Shown here: positions 25,973 to 35,445 of the stretch, one piece after another
Numbering within the stretch: the stretch's first letter is position 1
Layout: each line of letters opens with the position of its first letter
Source of the DNA: Exiguobacterium sp. SL-9
GTDB taxonomy: Bacteria; Bacillota; Bacilli; Exiguobacteriales; Exiguobacteriaceae
DNA: 64,000 bases
Direction of reading: 5' to 3'
Assembly (NCBI RefSeq): GCF_004336985.1
Contig: NZ_SJUO01000001.1
Span: forward strand, 186,001 to 250,000
Notes under the pieces: model-generated
What the model was told of the DNA's origin: nothing
Seen by the model: the letters and a program-made list of their open reading frames with translations, nothing else
Database searches by the model: none
Translations under genes and position numbers: made by a program

Positions 25973-26068
25973 TTAAATTCTTCTTTTAATTGTATCATCA
26001 AACACGACCGCAAACAGCATCCATCCGCATAATAATAATCCCATCAATAAAATTAAGCCGTCACTCAT
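25973..26068 (-). CDS. Small membrane protein, 31 aa
   Basis: Thirty-one codons: MSDG, a hydrophobic helix (LILLMGLLLCGWMLFAVVF, about 5-23) containing one Cys, then DDTIKRRI, a charged basic end. The ribosome binding site AAAGGAGG with 9 bases before ATG is excellent; a closer ATG reads only three codons before a stop. It lies upstream of miaA on the same strand with a hairpin between. The plan (single helix, basic C-terminus) is like the 30-aa ORF at 1521-1613, though the sequences differ. No homologue recalled. Confidence 0.6.
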   Translation of the reverse strand: MSDGLILLMGLLLCGWMLFAVVFDDTIKRRI

Positions 26069-26132
26069 CCATGGTCGCCTCCTTTACGTACCCCATTCCC
26101 ACTTTTCACATTTTAGACACAATTGAATGCGC

Positions 26133-26163
26133 AAAAAAAACGACACTCCCATAGGAGCATCGT
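26133..26163 (-). terminator. Terminator after the AmiS/UreI gene
   Basis: Imperfect stem ACGATGCTCC / GGGAGTGTCGT followed by eight T on the minus strand. Confidence 0.8.
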
Positions 26164-26763
26164 TCATTGTGTCACTTCGAGAAAACGGCGCGCTCGCCAG
26201 ATGGTGAATCCAAAATAAAGGATCGACGTGCCACTAGCGGCCCACCACATGACGCTATAGAGCGGCGTCATCAAGTTAGCGAGACCGAACATTGCCGGAA
26301 TGATCAATGTCAGCCAAGCGAGCACGAATGCGACCCGGGCCGTCAACCCATCAATTTGGCGCCCAAGACCCATGCCCATAAAGAACAGTCCCCACAGGAA
26401 CGACCAGAACAACCAAGTGACGGCACCCATCGAGTCACCCGTCGTGAACGAGATCGTGGCATAAAAAAGCGCTGAAATCGAAACAAATAGCGAGAACCAA
26501 CCGACGCCACGCCCGTCTAAGTCGAACAAAAATGTCACACCGACGTATAAATAGGTGAAGGCAAACAAATAAATACTCGCATAACCGAACACTTCCGCCG
26601 AACTCGCCCCAATGACGAGCCATGTCGCGATGAACGTCTGCAATAGTCCTGTGAAAAGACTGAATACACCCGCACTCTTGACGTCCACTTTCCCAAATAA
26701 GACGAGGCTGTTAATGAACAGTGCCACGCCACCAAATAATAAACTAATATTCCCCACACTCAT
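26164..26763 (-). CDS. AmiS/UreI-family channel
   Basis: 199 aa with six transmembrane segments, all of the AmiS/UreI type (FTYLYVGVTFLFDLDGRGVGWFSLFV is the family core; a conserved acidic/aromatic pattern lines the channel). UreI is a proton-gated urea channel and AmiS passes short-chain amides. No urease or amidase gene lies in the window, so the substrate (urea, acetamide or similar) is open. A near-perfect cre overlaps its predicted -35, hinting at control by carbon source. Confidence 0.85.
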   Translation of the reverse strand: MSVGNISLLFGGVALFINSLVLFGKVDVKSAGVFSLFTGLLQTFIATWLVIGASSAEVFGYASIYLFAFTYLYVGVTFLFDLDGRGVGWFSLFVSISALFYATISFTTGDSMGAVTWLFWSFLWGLFFMGMGLGRQIDGLTARVAFVLAWLTLIIPAMFGLANLMTPLYSVMWWAASGTSILYFGFTIWRARRFLEVTQ

Positions 26764-26792
26764 TGCTCCTTCGTACAGATGTCTGACGTCTA

Positions 26793-26831
26793 ATTTTATC
26801 TACGTCCACTGTATCGTGAATTCGCTTTCAG
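26793..26831 (-). promoter_or_regulatory. Promoter and cre-like site of the AmiS/UreI gene
   Basis: Minus strand TTCACG (26815-26820), 16-bp spacer, TAAAAT (26793-26798). The cre-like site CTGAAAGCGAATTCA (26817-26831) misses the consensus only at its first base and overlaps the -35. Confidence 0.5.
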
Positions 26832-26870
26832 TGCAAGTGGAGAAATGGACGTTCACGGACTCGACAAACG

Positions 26871-27731
26871 TCACTCGTTTTCGAGTGTTTGAATCGCTTC
26901 ATCGATTCGGTCCTGCTCGTCTTCTGTAAAAGTCGGGAATTGCGGATCGATGTCCTCTAGAACGTCAATCATAATCGTGGAGACAACATAACGGGCGTAC
27001 CAGTCATCATCCGCCGGGAGCACAAACCAAGGTGCATGTTTCGACGCCGTATTCGATAACATATCCTCAAAAATATCTTGATAATCGTCCCAATGCTTTC
27101 GCTCTTCGACATCATTGAACGAAAACTCCCAATTCTTGGTCGGATCTTTCAGTCGTTCGAGCAGGCGGTCACGCTGGACTTCTTTTGAGACGTTAAAGAA
27201 AAATTTGATGACTTTAAATCCGTTTTCATCTAAATATTGTTCAAAGTCATTGATTTGGCGATAGCGGACCTTCCATACCGACACTTTGTCCTCCTCATCC
27301 GGGATGACCTCTTCTCCGAGCAGGTCATGGACGCGCGGGGCGATCACTTCTTCATAGTGAGACCGGTTCAAGATACCGACTTGGCCTCGTTCCGGCATGA
27401 GGTCATGCATCCGCCATAAGTAATCGTGTTTCTTTTCCGTGTCCGATGGTTTTTGGAACGCGTTCGTCTTCAGCCCTTGCGCGTTCAAGTTCGAAAAAAT
27501 ATAACTGATTGCCTCATCTTTGCCCCCGGCATCGAGTGCCTGCAAGACGACGACGACTCCTTTCTTCGACTCCGCGTAAAGCTTCCAATGCAACTCTTTC
27601 AATCGTTCGACGCTCTTTGGGATCAATTCATTCTGTAATGTCTCATCGGACGGACGATCTTGTATCGTGGTGGGGAAATCGCTCAGGCGAATCCCGTTGT
27701 TATGGTCAATGCGAAAAGATTGAATGTCCAT
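26871..27731 (-). CDS. Polyphosphate kinase 2 family protein
   Basis: 286 aa, single PPK2 domain. Walker A-like VLQALDAGGKDEAI, the following FQKPSDTEKKHDYLWR with its conserved basic residues, and GILNRSHYEEVIAPRV with the Walker B Asp-Arg equivalent are present. Family members phosphorylate AMP or ADP (or NMP/NDP) with polyphosphate; one-domain enzymes of this type are often AMP/ADP-directed. ATG 27731 follows AAGGAGGATAT; an in-frame upstream start lacks a site. Single gene. Confidence 0.9.
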   Translation of the reverse strand: MDIQSFRIDHNNGIRLSDFPTTIQDRPSDETLQNELIPKSVERLKELHWKLYAESKKGVVVVLQALDAGGKDEAISYIFSNLNAQGLKTNAFQKPSDTEKKHDYLWRMHDLMPERGQVGILNRSHYEEVIAPRVHDLLGEEVIPDEEDKVSVWKVRYRQINDFEQYLDENGFKVIKFFFNVSKEVQRDRLLERLKDPTKNWEFSFNDVEERKHWDDYQDIFEDMLSNTASKHAPWFVLPADDDWYARYVVSTIMIDVLEDIDPQFPTFTEDEQDRIDEAIQTLENE

Positions 27732-27805
27732 ATATCCTCCTTGACTCAATTAAATTCTAAGCACATCTCATATTTACCCTGTTTCGATTAAAAATAGCGG
27801 CACAC

Positions 27806-27837
27806 AAAAAATCCTTTCCGCCGAAGCGAAAAGGATT
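27806..27837 (-). terminator. Terminator after the M4 protease gene
   Basis: Stem AATCCTTTTCGC / GCGGAAAGGATT closed by TTCG, then TTTTTG on the minus strand. Confidence 0.9.
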
Positions 27838-27846
27838 AAATCACAC

Positions 27847-29409
<1,563 letters not shown>

Positions 29410-29519
29410 TTACATAGTTTCCCACAATGAAGGTATCCAACTTTTTAATTATTTTGACAATTCAAATTATTAAGGCATTTGCACTAACCCATCATTTTCT
29501 CTAGTCGTATCAGCCGTAA

Positions 29520-29548
29520 CAAAAAAGCGTCACCGTGGAAGGTGACGC
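29520..29548 (-). terminator. Terminator after the BcrAB-type ABC operon
   Basis: Stem GCGTCACC / GGTGACGC and TTTTTT on the minus strand. Confidence 0.9.
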
Positions 29549-29554
29549 CAGTCA

Positions 29555-30562
29555 TCAATAGACATCTTTTTGTGTGAAATGGTAGAACGCATACGCTAGA
29601 GCCGCTAGCGACCACATGAATATGACGATGAGCGAGAACGGCAACGTCATCCCTTCAATCGGTGGGGCCTGCCCTTCAAGGTAGGTATGAAGACCGAAGT
29701 TGACGTTGACCAAATATTTCGAGCTGTCCCAATTTGACCCGAGCGACGTGAGGAGCGGTCCTGAAATAAGGACGGCCATCATGATCCCAATGCCGGTCGC
29801 CGTGTTTTTGACGATGACCGAGATCATGAGTGCGATTGTCCCAACGGCAGCGACGACGAACCAGGATAACCCGATCGACATGAGCAAGTATTGCCACATC
29901 GGGAGCGTATGAACGAAGTCGGTCGAGAATGTCCCGGTCGATGAGGCCTGGAATCCCGTCAGGATTGGCGCAGTCCATCCGTCCCAACCGAGCACGATAC
30001 CAGAGATGGCATAACTGACGAACGCTGTGATAAAGATGAGAATCGACGTGTAAAGGAGCGTCGTCATCCATTTGGCGAGCAAAATCTTGAAGCGCCTTAC
30101 CGGACGGGACAGCAACGTCTTAATTGTTCCGTCATTGTGTTCACCGGAGACGATATCCGCCATCAGGACGATGATGAAGAGCGGTAGCACGAGCGTCGTC
30201 CCTTGCGAGAAGAAGACACGCATGAACGTCGGGGCTCCGGGATAGTTCGGGTTGATATCGTTATCTAAGTAATATTGATTCTGTTGGACCTGGAACTCCA
30301 AGATTTGGCGGAACTCGTCCTGCACGTTCGCCGAAGCGAGCCGGTTTTGCGTATCAACGATTTCTTGCTGTAAGTCGACGCGCCAATCGATCGTCCCTTG
30401 TTCTTCGCGTTGTTTCTCGATTTGACGATAGTTCGCATACGTGAACATCGAGACGAGCACGATCAAGATGATGGAGACGACGAGGAGCCGTCGCTTCTTA
30501 TGGATCTTCAAGACTTCATTTCGTATAAGGCCAAGGATTGACGGATTAGACAATATGGTCAC
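29555..30562 (-). CDS. ABC-2 type permease, BcrB-like
   Basis: 335 aa. One N-terminal helix (about 25-45), a coiled, charged external loop (50-110), then five helices. Typical of permeases of bacitracin/lantibiotic-type ABC exporters. GTG 30562 overlaps the ATPase 3' end by 17 bp; TTG 30553, with GGGGG 8 bases before it, is an equally good start. Substrate not known: envelope-active peptides are the commonest for this class. No two-component system is adjacent, unlike true BceAB modules. Confidence 0.85.
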   Translation of the reverse strand: MTILSNPSILGLIRNEVLKIHKKRRLLVVSIILIVLVSMFTYANYRQIEKQREEQGTIDWRVDLQQEIVDTQNRLASANVQDEFRQILEFQVQQNQYYLDNDINPNYPGAPTFMRVFFSQGTTLVLPLFIIVLMADIVSGEHNDGTIKTLLSRPVRRFKILLAKWMTTLLYTSILIFITAFVSYAISGIVLGWDGWTAPILTGFQASSTGTFSTDFVHTLPMWQYLLMSIGLSWFVVAAVGTIALMISVIVKNTATGIGIMMAVLISGPLLTSLGSNWDSSKYLVNVNFGLHTYLEGQAPPIEGMTLPFSLIVIFMWSLAALAYAFYHFTQKDVY

Positions 30563-31469
30563 CCCCAGTCAATGAGATAAATAATTCTTCGAGTGTCTGG
30601 ACGCGTCGTTCGAGCCCGAACACGTCGACACCACGATCGAGCAAGTAGCGGTTCAAACGGGCCGTATCGTCAAGGTTCATCGAGACCCTTATCGTCCGTT
30701 CATCGACGACGTCGGCATGGTCAATCGATTCGAATCCGCGAACGATCGGCAAGACCTCAAAACTGTCGGCTACATGGACATCGACGGTCGATGCCAACTC
30801 ATGAATCAATTCGTCGACCGTTCCGACCTTGACGATTTTCCCGCGTGACATGATGGCGACACGGTCCGCCAACAATTCAATCTCAGCCAAGATATGACTC
30901 GATACTAGCACGCTCAAGCCGGTCTCTTCGACGAGACGTCGGATGAAGAGTCGTAAGTCACGAATTCCCATCGGGTCGAGCCCGTTCGTCGGTTCATCGA
31001 GAATCAACACGCGAGGATTATTCAACATGGCCTGGGCGATACCGAGCCGTTGCCGCATCCCGAGTGAGTACGTCTTCACTTTATCATCGATCCGCGCCGT
31101 CAAATCGACGAGATCAATCACTTCTTGAATCCGAGCCTCATCAACTCCAGGCAACATTCGGGCAAAGGCGTTCAAGTTCTCACGCCCGCTCATGAATTTA
31201 TACAACTCCGGGTTCTCCACGATAGCCCCGATTTGATTCATCGCCTGAACGAATTGTCGTTCGACACTGAACCCACAAATCGAGACGGTCCCATTCGTTG
31301 GCTTGATCAAACCGACAATCATTCGGATCGTCGTTGTCTTGCCGGCCCCGTTCGGACCTAAAAATCCGAATACTTCACCAGGGAACACATCGAACGAGAT
31401 GTCATCGATGATTGTTTTCTTACCGATTACTTTTGTCAAATGGTCTATTTTCAATGTTGGTTGCATCAT
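30546..31469 (-). CDS. ABC transporter ATP-binding protein, BcrA-like
   Basis: 307 aa. Walker A GPNGAGKTT, signature YSLGMRQRLGIAQA, Walker B VLILDEPTNGLDP and SSHILAEIELL are intact; a C-terminal domain of about 90 residues is the BcrA type. ATG 31469 follows GGAGAGGTGAG; the frame remains open 32 codons further upstream but there it would run across the promoter region shared with the divergent esterase gene. Confidence 0.92.
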   Translation of the reverse strand: MMQPTLKIDHLTKVIGKKTIIDDISFDVFPGEVFGFLGPNGAGKTTTIRMIVGLIKPTNGTVSICGFSVERQFVQAMNQIGAIVENPELYKFMSGRENLNAFARMLPGVDEARIQEVIDLVDLTARIDDKVKTYSLGMRQRLGIAQAMLNNPRVLILDEPTNGLDPMGIRDLRLFIRRLVEETGLSVLVSSHILAEIELLADRVAIMSRGKIVKVGTVDELIHELASTVDVHVADSFEVLPIVRGFESIDHADVVDERTIRVSMNLDDTARLNRYLLDRGVDVFGLERRVQTLEELFISLTGGDHIV

Positions 31470-31583
31470 CTCACCTCTCCTACATTCTATCGGACTCAAC
31501 CGCATCTGTCCTATTCGAACATTCACATAGGGCAGGTTCGTACTTATTTGATATGATAGTCTCATAGAAAGTGAGGGAATTAC

Positions 31584-32333
31584 ATGAAGAATGGGAAATG
31601 GTACTCGTTTTTAATCGGTTCTGTCTTCTTGACAGGCATCGCCTTGTACGGCTTATGGATCGGTTATCAAGATATCGTCAATCCACCGGAACGGACACTC
31701 TCGATTAGTGAAGACACGAGACCTGAACCGGTTGGTGACGTGTACGTCGCACTCGGAGATTCGTTGACGCGTGGGGTCGGATCGACGTCAGGCGCAGGCT
31801 ACGTTCAACCGGTCGGCGAAGCGCTCGAAGAGAATGACATCCGGACGCAGAATTTGGCCGTCTCCGGCGCCCGGACGGAAGACTTATTGGCGCAACTCGA
31901 ACAGCCGGAAGTACGACGCACGATTGAGAACGCCCGCTACATCACGCTCACGATCGGTGGCAACGACTTGTTCAACCGTGGGGAAAACGTCGACAACTTC
32001 GAATCGGTCGATATCGAACAAGTTGTAACCGATGCGAAGACGAACTTGAATGACATCTTCGAACAAGTTCGCGGATTGAACGATACGGCGCAAATCGTTT
32101 ATATCGCCCTCTATAACCCGTTCCAAGAGAACGAGAACGGTGAGGCGTTCAATCAATTGATTCTCGATTGGAACGCCTCGGCCGCGACGTTCGGAAACGC
32201 GCAACGCATCGATGTGATCGATCCGTTCGCTTACGTCTCTGACGTCTCACGTGACCTTGCGACCGACCAGTTCCATCCGAGCGACCGGACATATGAGAAG
32301 TTAGCCGAGGACGTATTGTTCATCCTCGAATAA
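31584..32333 (+). CDS. SGNH/GDSL-family esterase, membrane-anchored
   Basis: 249 aa. N-terminal signal anchor (about 8-28), short linker, then an SGNH hydrolase: block I VALGDSLTRGVG with the nucleophile Ser, block III TIGGNDLFN, block V DQFHPSDRTYEKLA with the catalytic Asp-His. Similar to B. subtilis YpmR-like lipases/esterases facing the outside of the membrane. Substrate (lipid or cell-wall ester) unknown. Single gene divergent from the ABC operon. Confidence 0.9.
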   Translation: MKNGKWYSFLIGSVFLTGIALYGLWIGYQDIVNPPERTLSISEDTRPEPVGDVYVALGDSLTRGVGSTSGAGYVQPVGEALEENDIRTQNLAVSGARTEDLLAQLEQPEVRRTIENARYITLTIGGNDLFNRGENVDNFESVDIEQVVTDAKTNLNDIFEQVRGLNDTAQIVYIALYNPFQENENGEAFNQLILDWNASAATFGNAQRIDVIDPFAYVSDVSRDLATDQFHPSDRTYEKLAEDVLFILE

Positions 32334-32338
32334 GCAAC

Positions 32339-32369
32339 ATGGCCTGATCGTCGCGATCAGGCCATTTTT
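32339..32369. terminator. Terminator between esterase and GNAT genes
   Basis: Perfect stem ATGGCCTGATCG / CGATCAGGCCAT followed by TTTTTC on the plus strand; it also abuts the convergent GNAT stop codon. Confidence 0.9.
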
Positions 32370-33040
32370 CATCGTTCATATTTGACGAGCCAGTTCTCCC
32401 CGTCGCGCGTCATGGACGTTCCGTACCAACCCGCCTTCAACAAGGCGATCTGTTGCTCTGTATCGCCCATATCGAGCCATGTCGTTTCACCGGTTGGCCG
32501 CCAGTCGTCGTGCAATTCTTTCATAAAGATGTAACGCAACTTTCCTCCATACTTTTGTTTGAGGGCACCGACGCGAAGCCCGAGGGCGAACTTGTCCTTC
32601 AGACTCGGGATGTTGAATGGCGCCACGGTCGCACAGATGAGGTCGAATCGGCTACCATGTTCAAGTTCTTTCATAAGGATCTTGCCGAGATGCTGTTGAA
32701 GACCGTAGCCGCGGTAGTCCGGATGGACGTTCGTCACTTCTTGATACAAGATGCGGTCGAGTGCATCAAACGGATAACCGATGTCATATCCGAGATGCTC
32801 GTCATCGAGCGGCGGGATCAGAAGCGCGCGGAACGCGATTAACGCGCCTTTGTAATATGCGCCGATGAGCGTCCGGTCGGTCAACAGCTTCACGAACTCC
32901 TCAGTCGACAGAGACTGATAGTGGCTCCCTTCACTCATCTCGTCCATCACCGCCTGTTGTACTGCTTCGATTTCTTGTAAATCTGTCGGCGCCAAATACA
33001 TGACCTCGATGTCGAGGCCGTTACAATCACCGCGCCACAT
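32369..33040 (-). CDS. GNAT-family N-acyltransferase
   Basis: 223 aa acyl-CoA-dependent transferase. The acyl-CoA pyrophosphate motif is seen in NVHPDYRGYGLQQHLGKIL (about 105-125), preceded by the beta-4 strand ILYQEV. It starts at ATG 33040 (GGAGGG 7 bases before) inside the 3' end of the epimerase gene, a 14-bp overlap, so the two enzymes are made together. In Geobacillus a GNAT of this kind succinylates D-amino acids for an N-succinylamino acid racemase; that role here is an inference from context. The acceptor is not visible from sequence. Confidence 0.85.
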   Translation of the reverse strand: MWRGDCNGLDIEVMYLAPTDLQEIEAVQQAVMDEMSEGSHYQSLSTEEFVKLLTDRTLIGAYYKGALIAFRALLIPPLDDEHLGYDIGYPFDALDRILYQEVTNVHPDYRGYGLQQHLGKILMKELEHGSRFDLICATVAPFNIPSLKDKFALGLRVGALKQKYGGKLRYIFMKELHDDWRPTGETTWLDMGDTEQQIALLKAGWYGTSMTRDGENWLVKYER

Positions 33041-34157
33041 GGTCGGACCCTCCGACGACATACGTCGCAGTCGTCAGACGCGCTAAGACAGATTCATCAA
33101 CGTCGATACCGAGTCCTGCTCGTTCTGACAGTCGAATGAATGGTAGTTCGTACGCCAAGTTGCCGATATCTTCGGCGAAGCGGAGCGGTCCTGTCAATTC
33201 GACCGACTGGACGATTTTACTCGAAAAAGCGACGTGGAAGCCTGCACTCGAGGCGACCGACGATTCGACCATCGATCCAATTTGGCACTCGATCCCCGAC
33301 ATTTCGGCCATATGAACCAGTTTTTTCGCCGGATAAATGCCGCCGCATTTCATCAGCTTAACGTTCACTTTATGGGCGGCTTGCATCATCGTCAGTCGAC
33401 GCATCTCTGGTACGCCTCTTACGCCTTCGTCAATCATGAGCGGGACCGATATTTTCCCTTTCACCTCGACCATCCCTTCGAAATCGTCGGCTTTGACCGG
33501 TTGCTCGACCCAGTCAATCTGGAATGGCTCGAGTTGCTTCATCGCCTGGAGCGTCTTGGCGGCATTCACCCAGCCTTGATTGACGTCGACCCGAATCGGG
33601 ATGTCCTTTCCGATAGCCCGACGAACCGCCTCGACACGACGCACGTCTGAAGTGACATCGACGCCGACTTTCATCTTGACGGCTGTATAGCCTTGTTCGA
33701 TTTGTTCGCGTGCCTCGGCCGCCATCGCTTCAGGTTCCCCGATACTCAAGACATGTGTGACCGGGAACGCGTCATGATATCGACCACCGAGCAGTTCATA
33801 CACAGGCAGACCGAGTTTTTTCCCGACGACGTCATGACAGGCGATATCAAGCGCTGCCTTCGCCGCTGGAACGTCTCGGATGGCACGATCCATCATGTCA
33901 TGAAGCCGCTCCATATGCATCGGGTTTTGTCCGATTAAAAGCGGTCCGAGCACATGTCGGATGACGCTAATCGTACTATCGAGCGACTCACCTGTGACGT
34001 GCTCGTCAGCAACGGCCTCGCCGTAACCGACGTGACCACATTCGGTCGTCAGTTTCACGATAACGGAAGGCATATCGTCATAACGATGATAACTGACAAT
34101 GAACGGTACTTTTAACGGCAATCGAATCGCAAATAGTTCTATCTTCTCTATTCTCAT
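33027..34157 (-). CDS. Enolase-superfamily epimerase, dipeptide-epimerase-like with altered DxD motif
   Basis: 376 aa of the muconate lactonizing enzyme subgroup. All catalytic elements are present: KMK (Lys161, Lys163), metal ligands Asp191 (RVDVNQGW), Glu218 (WVEQP), Asp243 (MIDEG), and the opposite base Lys267 (VKLMKCGG), so 1,1-proton transfer on a carboxylate substrate is expected. Overall it is most like L-Ala-D/L-Glu (dipeptide) epimerases such as YkfB, but the DxD motif that in those enzymes binds the substrate ammonium is replaced by Glu320-Leu-Thr322. First gene of an operon with the GNAT; a 21-bp operator lies 39 bases upstream. Confidence 0.88.
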   Translation of the reverse strand: MRIEKIELFAIRLPLKVPFIVSYHRYDDMPSVIVKLTTECGHVGYGEAVADEHVTGESLDSTISVIRHVLGPLLIGQNPMHMERLHDMMDRAIRDVPAAKAALDIACHDVVGKKLGLPVYELLGGRYHDAFPVTHVLSIGEPEAMAAEAREQIEQGYTAVKMKVGVDVTSDVRRVEAVRRAIGKDIPIRVDVNQGWVNAAKTLQAMKQLEPFQIDWVEQPVKADDFEGMVEVKGKISVPLMIDEGVRGVPEMRRLTMMQAAHKVNVKLMKCGGIYPAKKLVHMAEMSGIECQIGSMVESSVASSAGFHVAFSSKIVQSVELTGPLRFAEDIGNLAYELPFIRLSERAGLGIDVDESVLARLTTATYVVGGSDHVAR

Positions 34158-34168
34158 ATTTATTCTCC

Positions 34169-34197
34169 TTTACTTCATACGTGTCATTAGTTATATT
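34169..34197 (+). promoter_or_regulatory. Promoter of the cluster regulator
   Basis: TTTACT (34169-34174), 17-bp spacer, TATATT (34192-34197). The 21-bp operator begins inside this -10, which would give autorepression. Confidence 0.5.
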
Positions 34198-34216
34198 GTC
34201 GTTAAATAGTCGCTAA
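34196..34216. promoter_or_regulatory. Operator copy 1 (epimerase/regulator region)
   Basis: TTGTCGTTA, AAT, AGTCGCTAA: 21 bp that differ at only two positions from a copy in front of the NhaC-type gene (36906-36926). It contains a direct repeat of about TTGTCGYTA with an 11-bp period. It lies between two divergent genes, 39 bases from the epimerase start and over the regulator promoter. Confidence 0.8.
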
Positions 34217-34236
34217 ATTGCAAGGAGGAGTTTTTG

Positions 34237-35427
34237 ATGTCCATCCATATCGCCATCGTCGGATCGTACGAATTCGTGGAGACGATTCGCTCGCTCGGTT
34301 CACCAGAAGACGTCCGGTTTGTTTACCATCCGTATGAACATCCGCACGAAGCGGCGACGATCGCCCGAACACTTGGCTCGTTCGACGGTGTCTTTTTTTC
34401 CGGTTCGTTTCCGTTCACCTACGCGGCCCCCTACCTTCAGGACGTGGCGACCCATCACGTGGTCCAAGATGAGACGGTCCTGTTGACGACACTTCTGTAT
34501 GCGACGCTCACCCACTCAATTTCTCTTGATCATTTATCCATCGATTTAGTCGAGCCGGAGCGCTTGACGTCAATCCTTGATTCGTTCCCGGATCGTGCCT
34601 CGACTCCTGCCGTGATGAAAATCGAACCGCATATCGCTTTCGAAGACGTGATCACTTTTCATGCGGGGCACCGGGCCAAAGAGGCGAAACTGGCCGTGAC
34701 GAGCATCGAACAAGTTCATCGTCAACTCGTCCGCGATGGGTATCATAGTCTACTGATGATCGAACCACGCACCACGGTCGAGCGCCATCTTGATATGTTG
34801 ATTCAGCGAATTCGACGTCAGCTTGCGGACGACGCCCAGTTCGCCATCATTCGCTTCGAGACCGGAGCCAAATCATTACTCGACCATTTGAAAGTGGTCC
34901 GCTATCTTGGAGGACATATCGAATCGACCGAAGACGGTCGCGTCACGTTGCTCACGACACGAGGCGAGGTCAACAACGCCCTCGAGGCGAGTACGCTCGC
35001 CCCACCAGGAGAATATCGAATCGGCATCGGCTATGGCACTCAGTATCAACAAGCATACGAACATGCTGAAATTGCCCGGTCAGCCGCGAGCAAAGAACGC
35101 ATTCGAATTGTTGACGATTCAAAACGGTTGTCATTCCCCAATCGCGAAGATCACATCCCTTATCGCGTGACTGAAGCGTCGGTGTTTGACGTGATCAAAC
35201 AAGCCGGGATCAGCCCGGTCAACATCGGTAAAATTATGCAGTTCTCAAAGCGCCGTCTCGAATTCACGGCGAAAGAGTTGACCGACCACCTCGCCGTCTC
35301 GAGACGAACGACGGAACGTCTCATCAAAAAACTGCACGATGCGCAACTGATTGAAGTGATTGGTGAAGAGATGAGTTACAACCAAGGACGACCGCGTGCC
35401 GTCTATAAATTCAATTTCCCGACCTGA
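34237..35427 (+). CDS. Transcriptional regulator with C-terminal HTH and nucleotide-cyclase-like core
   Basis: 396 aa, soluble. C-terminal winged helix (about 335-396: FTAKELTDHLAVSRRTTERL is the recognition part). The middle (about 175-300) has GEYRIGIGYGTQYQQAYEHA, a pattern like the degenerate GGDEF/cyclase-fold domains of CdaR/PucR-type regulators. The first 130 residues are a separate alpha/beta domain, possibly for sensing. Full architecture not recognised. Start ATG 34237 after AAGGAGGAG. Divergent from the epimerase-GNAT operon with the shared 21-bp operator between, so it is the likely regulator of that operon and of the NhaC-type gene. Confidence 0.78.
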   Translation: MSIHIAIVGSYEFVETIRSLGSPEDVRFVYHPYEHPHEAATIARTLGSFDGVFFSGSFPFTYAAPYLQDVATHHVVQDETVLLTTLLYATLTHSISLDHLSIDLVEPERLTSILDSFPDRASTPAVMKIEPHIAFEDVITFHAGHRAKEAKLAVTSIEQVHRQLVRDGYHSLLMIEPRTTVERHLDMLIQRIRRQLADDAQFAIIRFETGAKSLLDHLKVVRYLGGHIESTEDGRVTLLTTRGEVNNALEASTLAPPGEYRIGIGYGTQYQQAYEHAEIARSAASKERIRIVDDSKRLSFPNREDHIPYRVTEASVFDVIKQAGISPVNIGKIMQFSKRRLEFTAKELTDHLAVSRRTTERLIKKLHDAQLIEVIGEEMSYNQGRPRAVYKFNFPT

Positions 35428-35445
35428 ATAGGCCGGGAAATTTTT
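35413..35445. terminator. Terminator after the cluster regulator
   Basis: Stem AATTTCCCG-A-CCT / AGG-C-CGGGAAATT with plus-strand T-run; the TGA of the regulator sits in the loop. Also abuts the convergent NhaC-type stop codon. Confidence 0.85.

Noticed and set aside
29420-29480. CodY box before the M4 protease gene
   Set aside because: The AATT-rich stretch does not align to the CodY consensus with an acceptable number of mismatches.
29555-31469. BceAB-type bacitracin resistance module
   Set aside because: The permease has six helices rather than ten, and no histidine kinase/response regulator is adjacent; it is the simpler BcrAB-like type.
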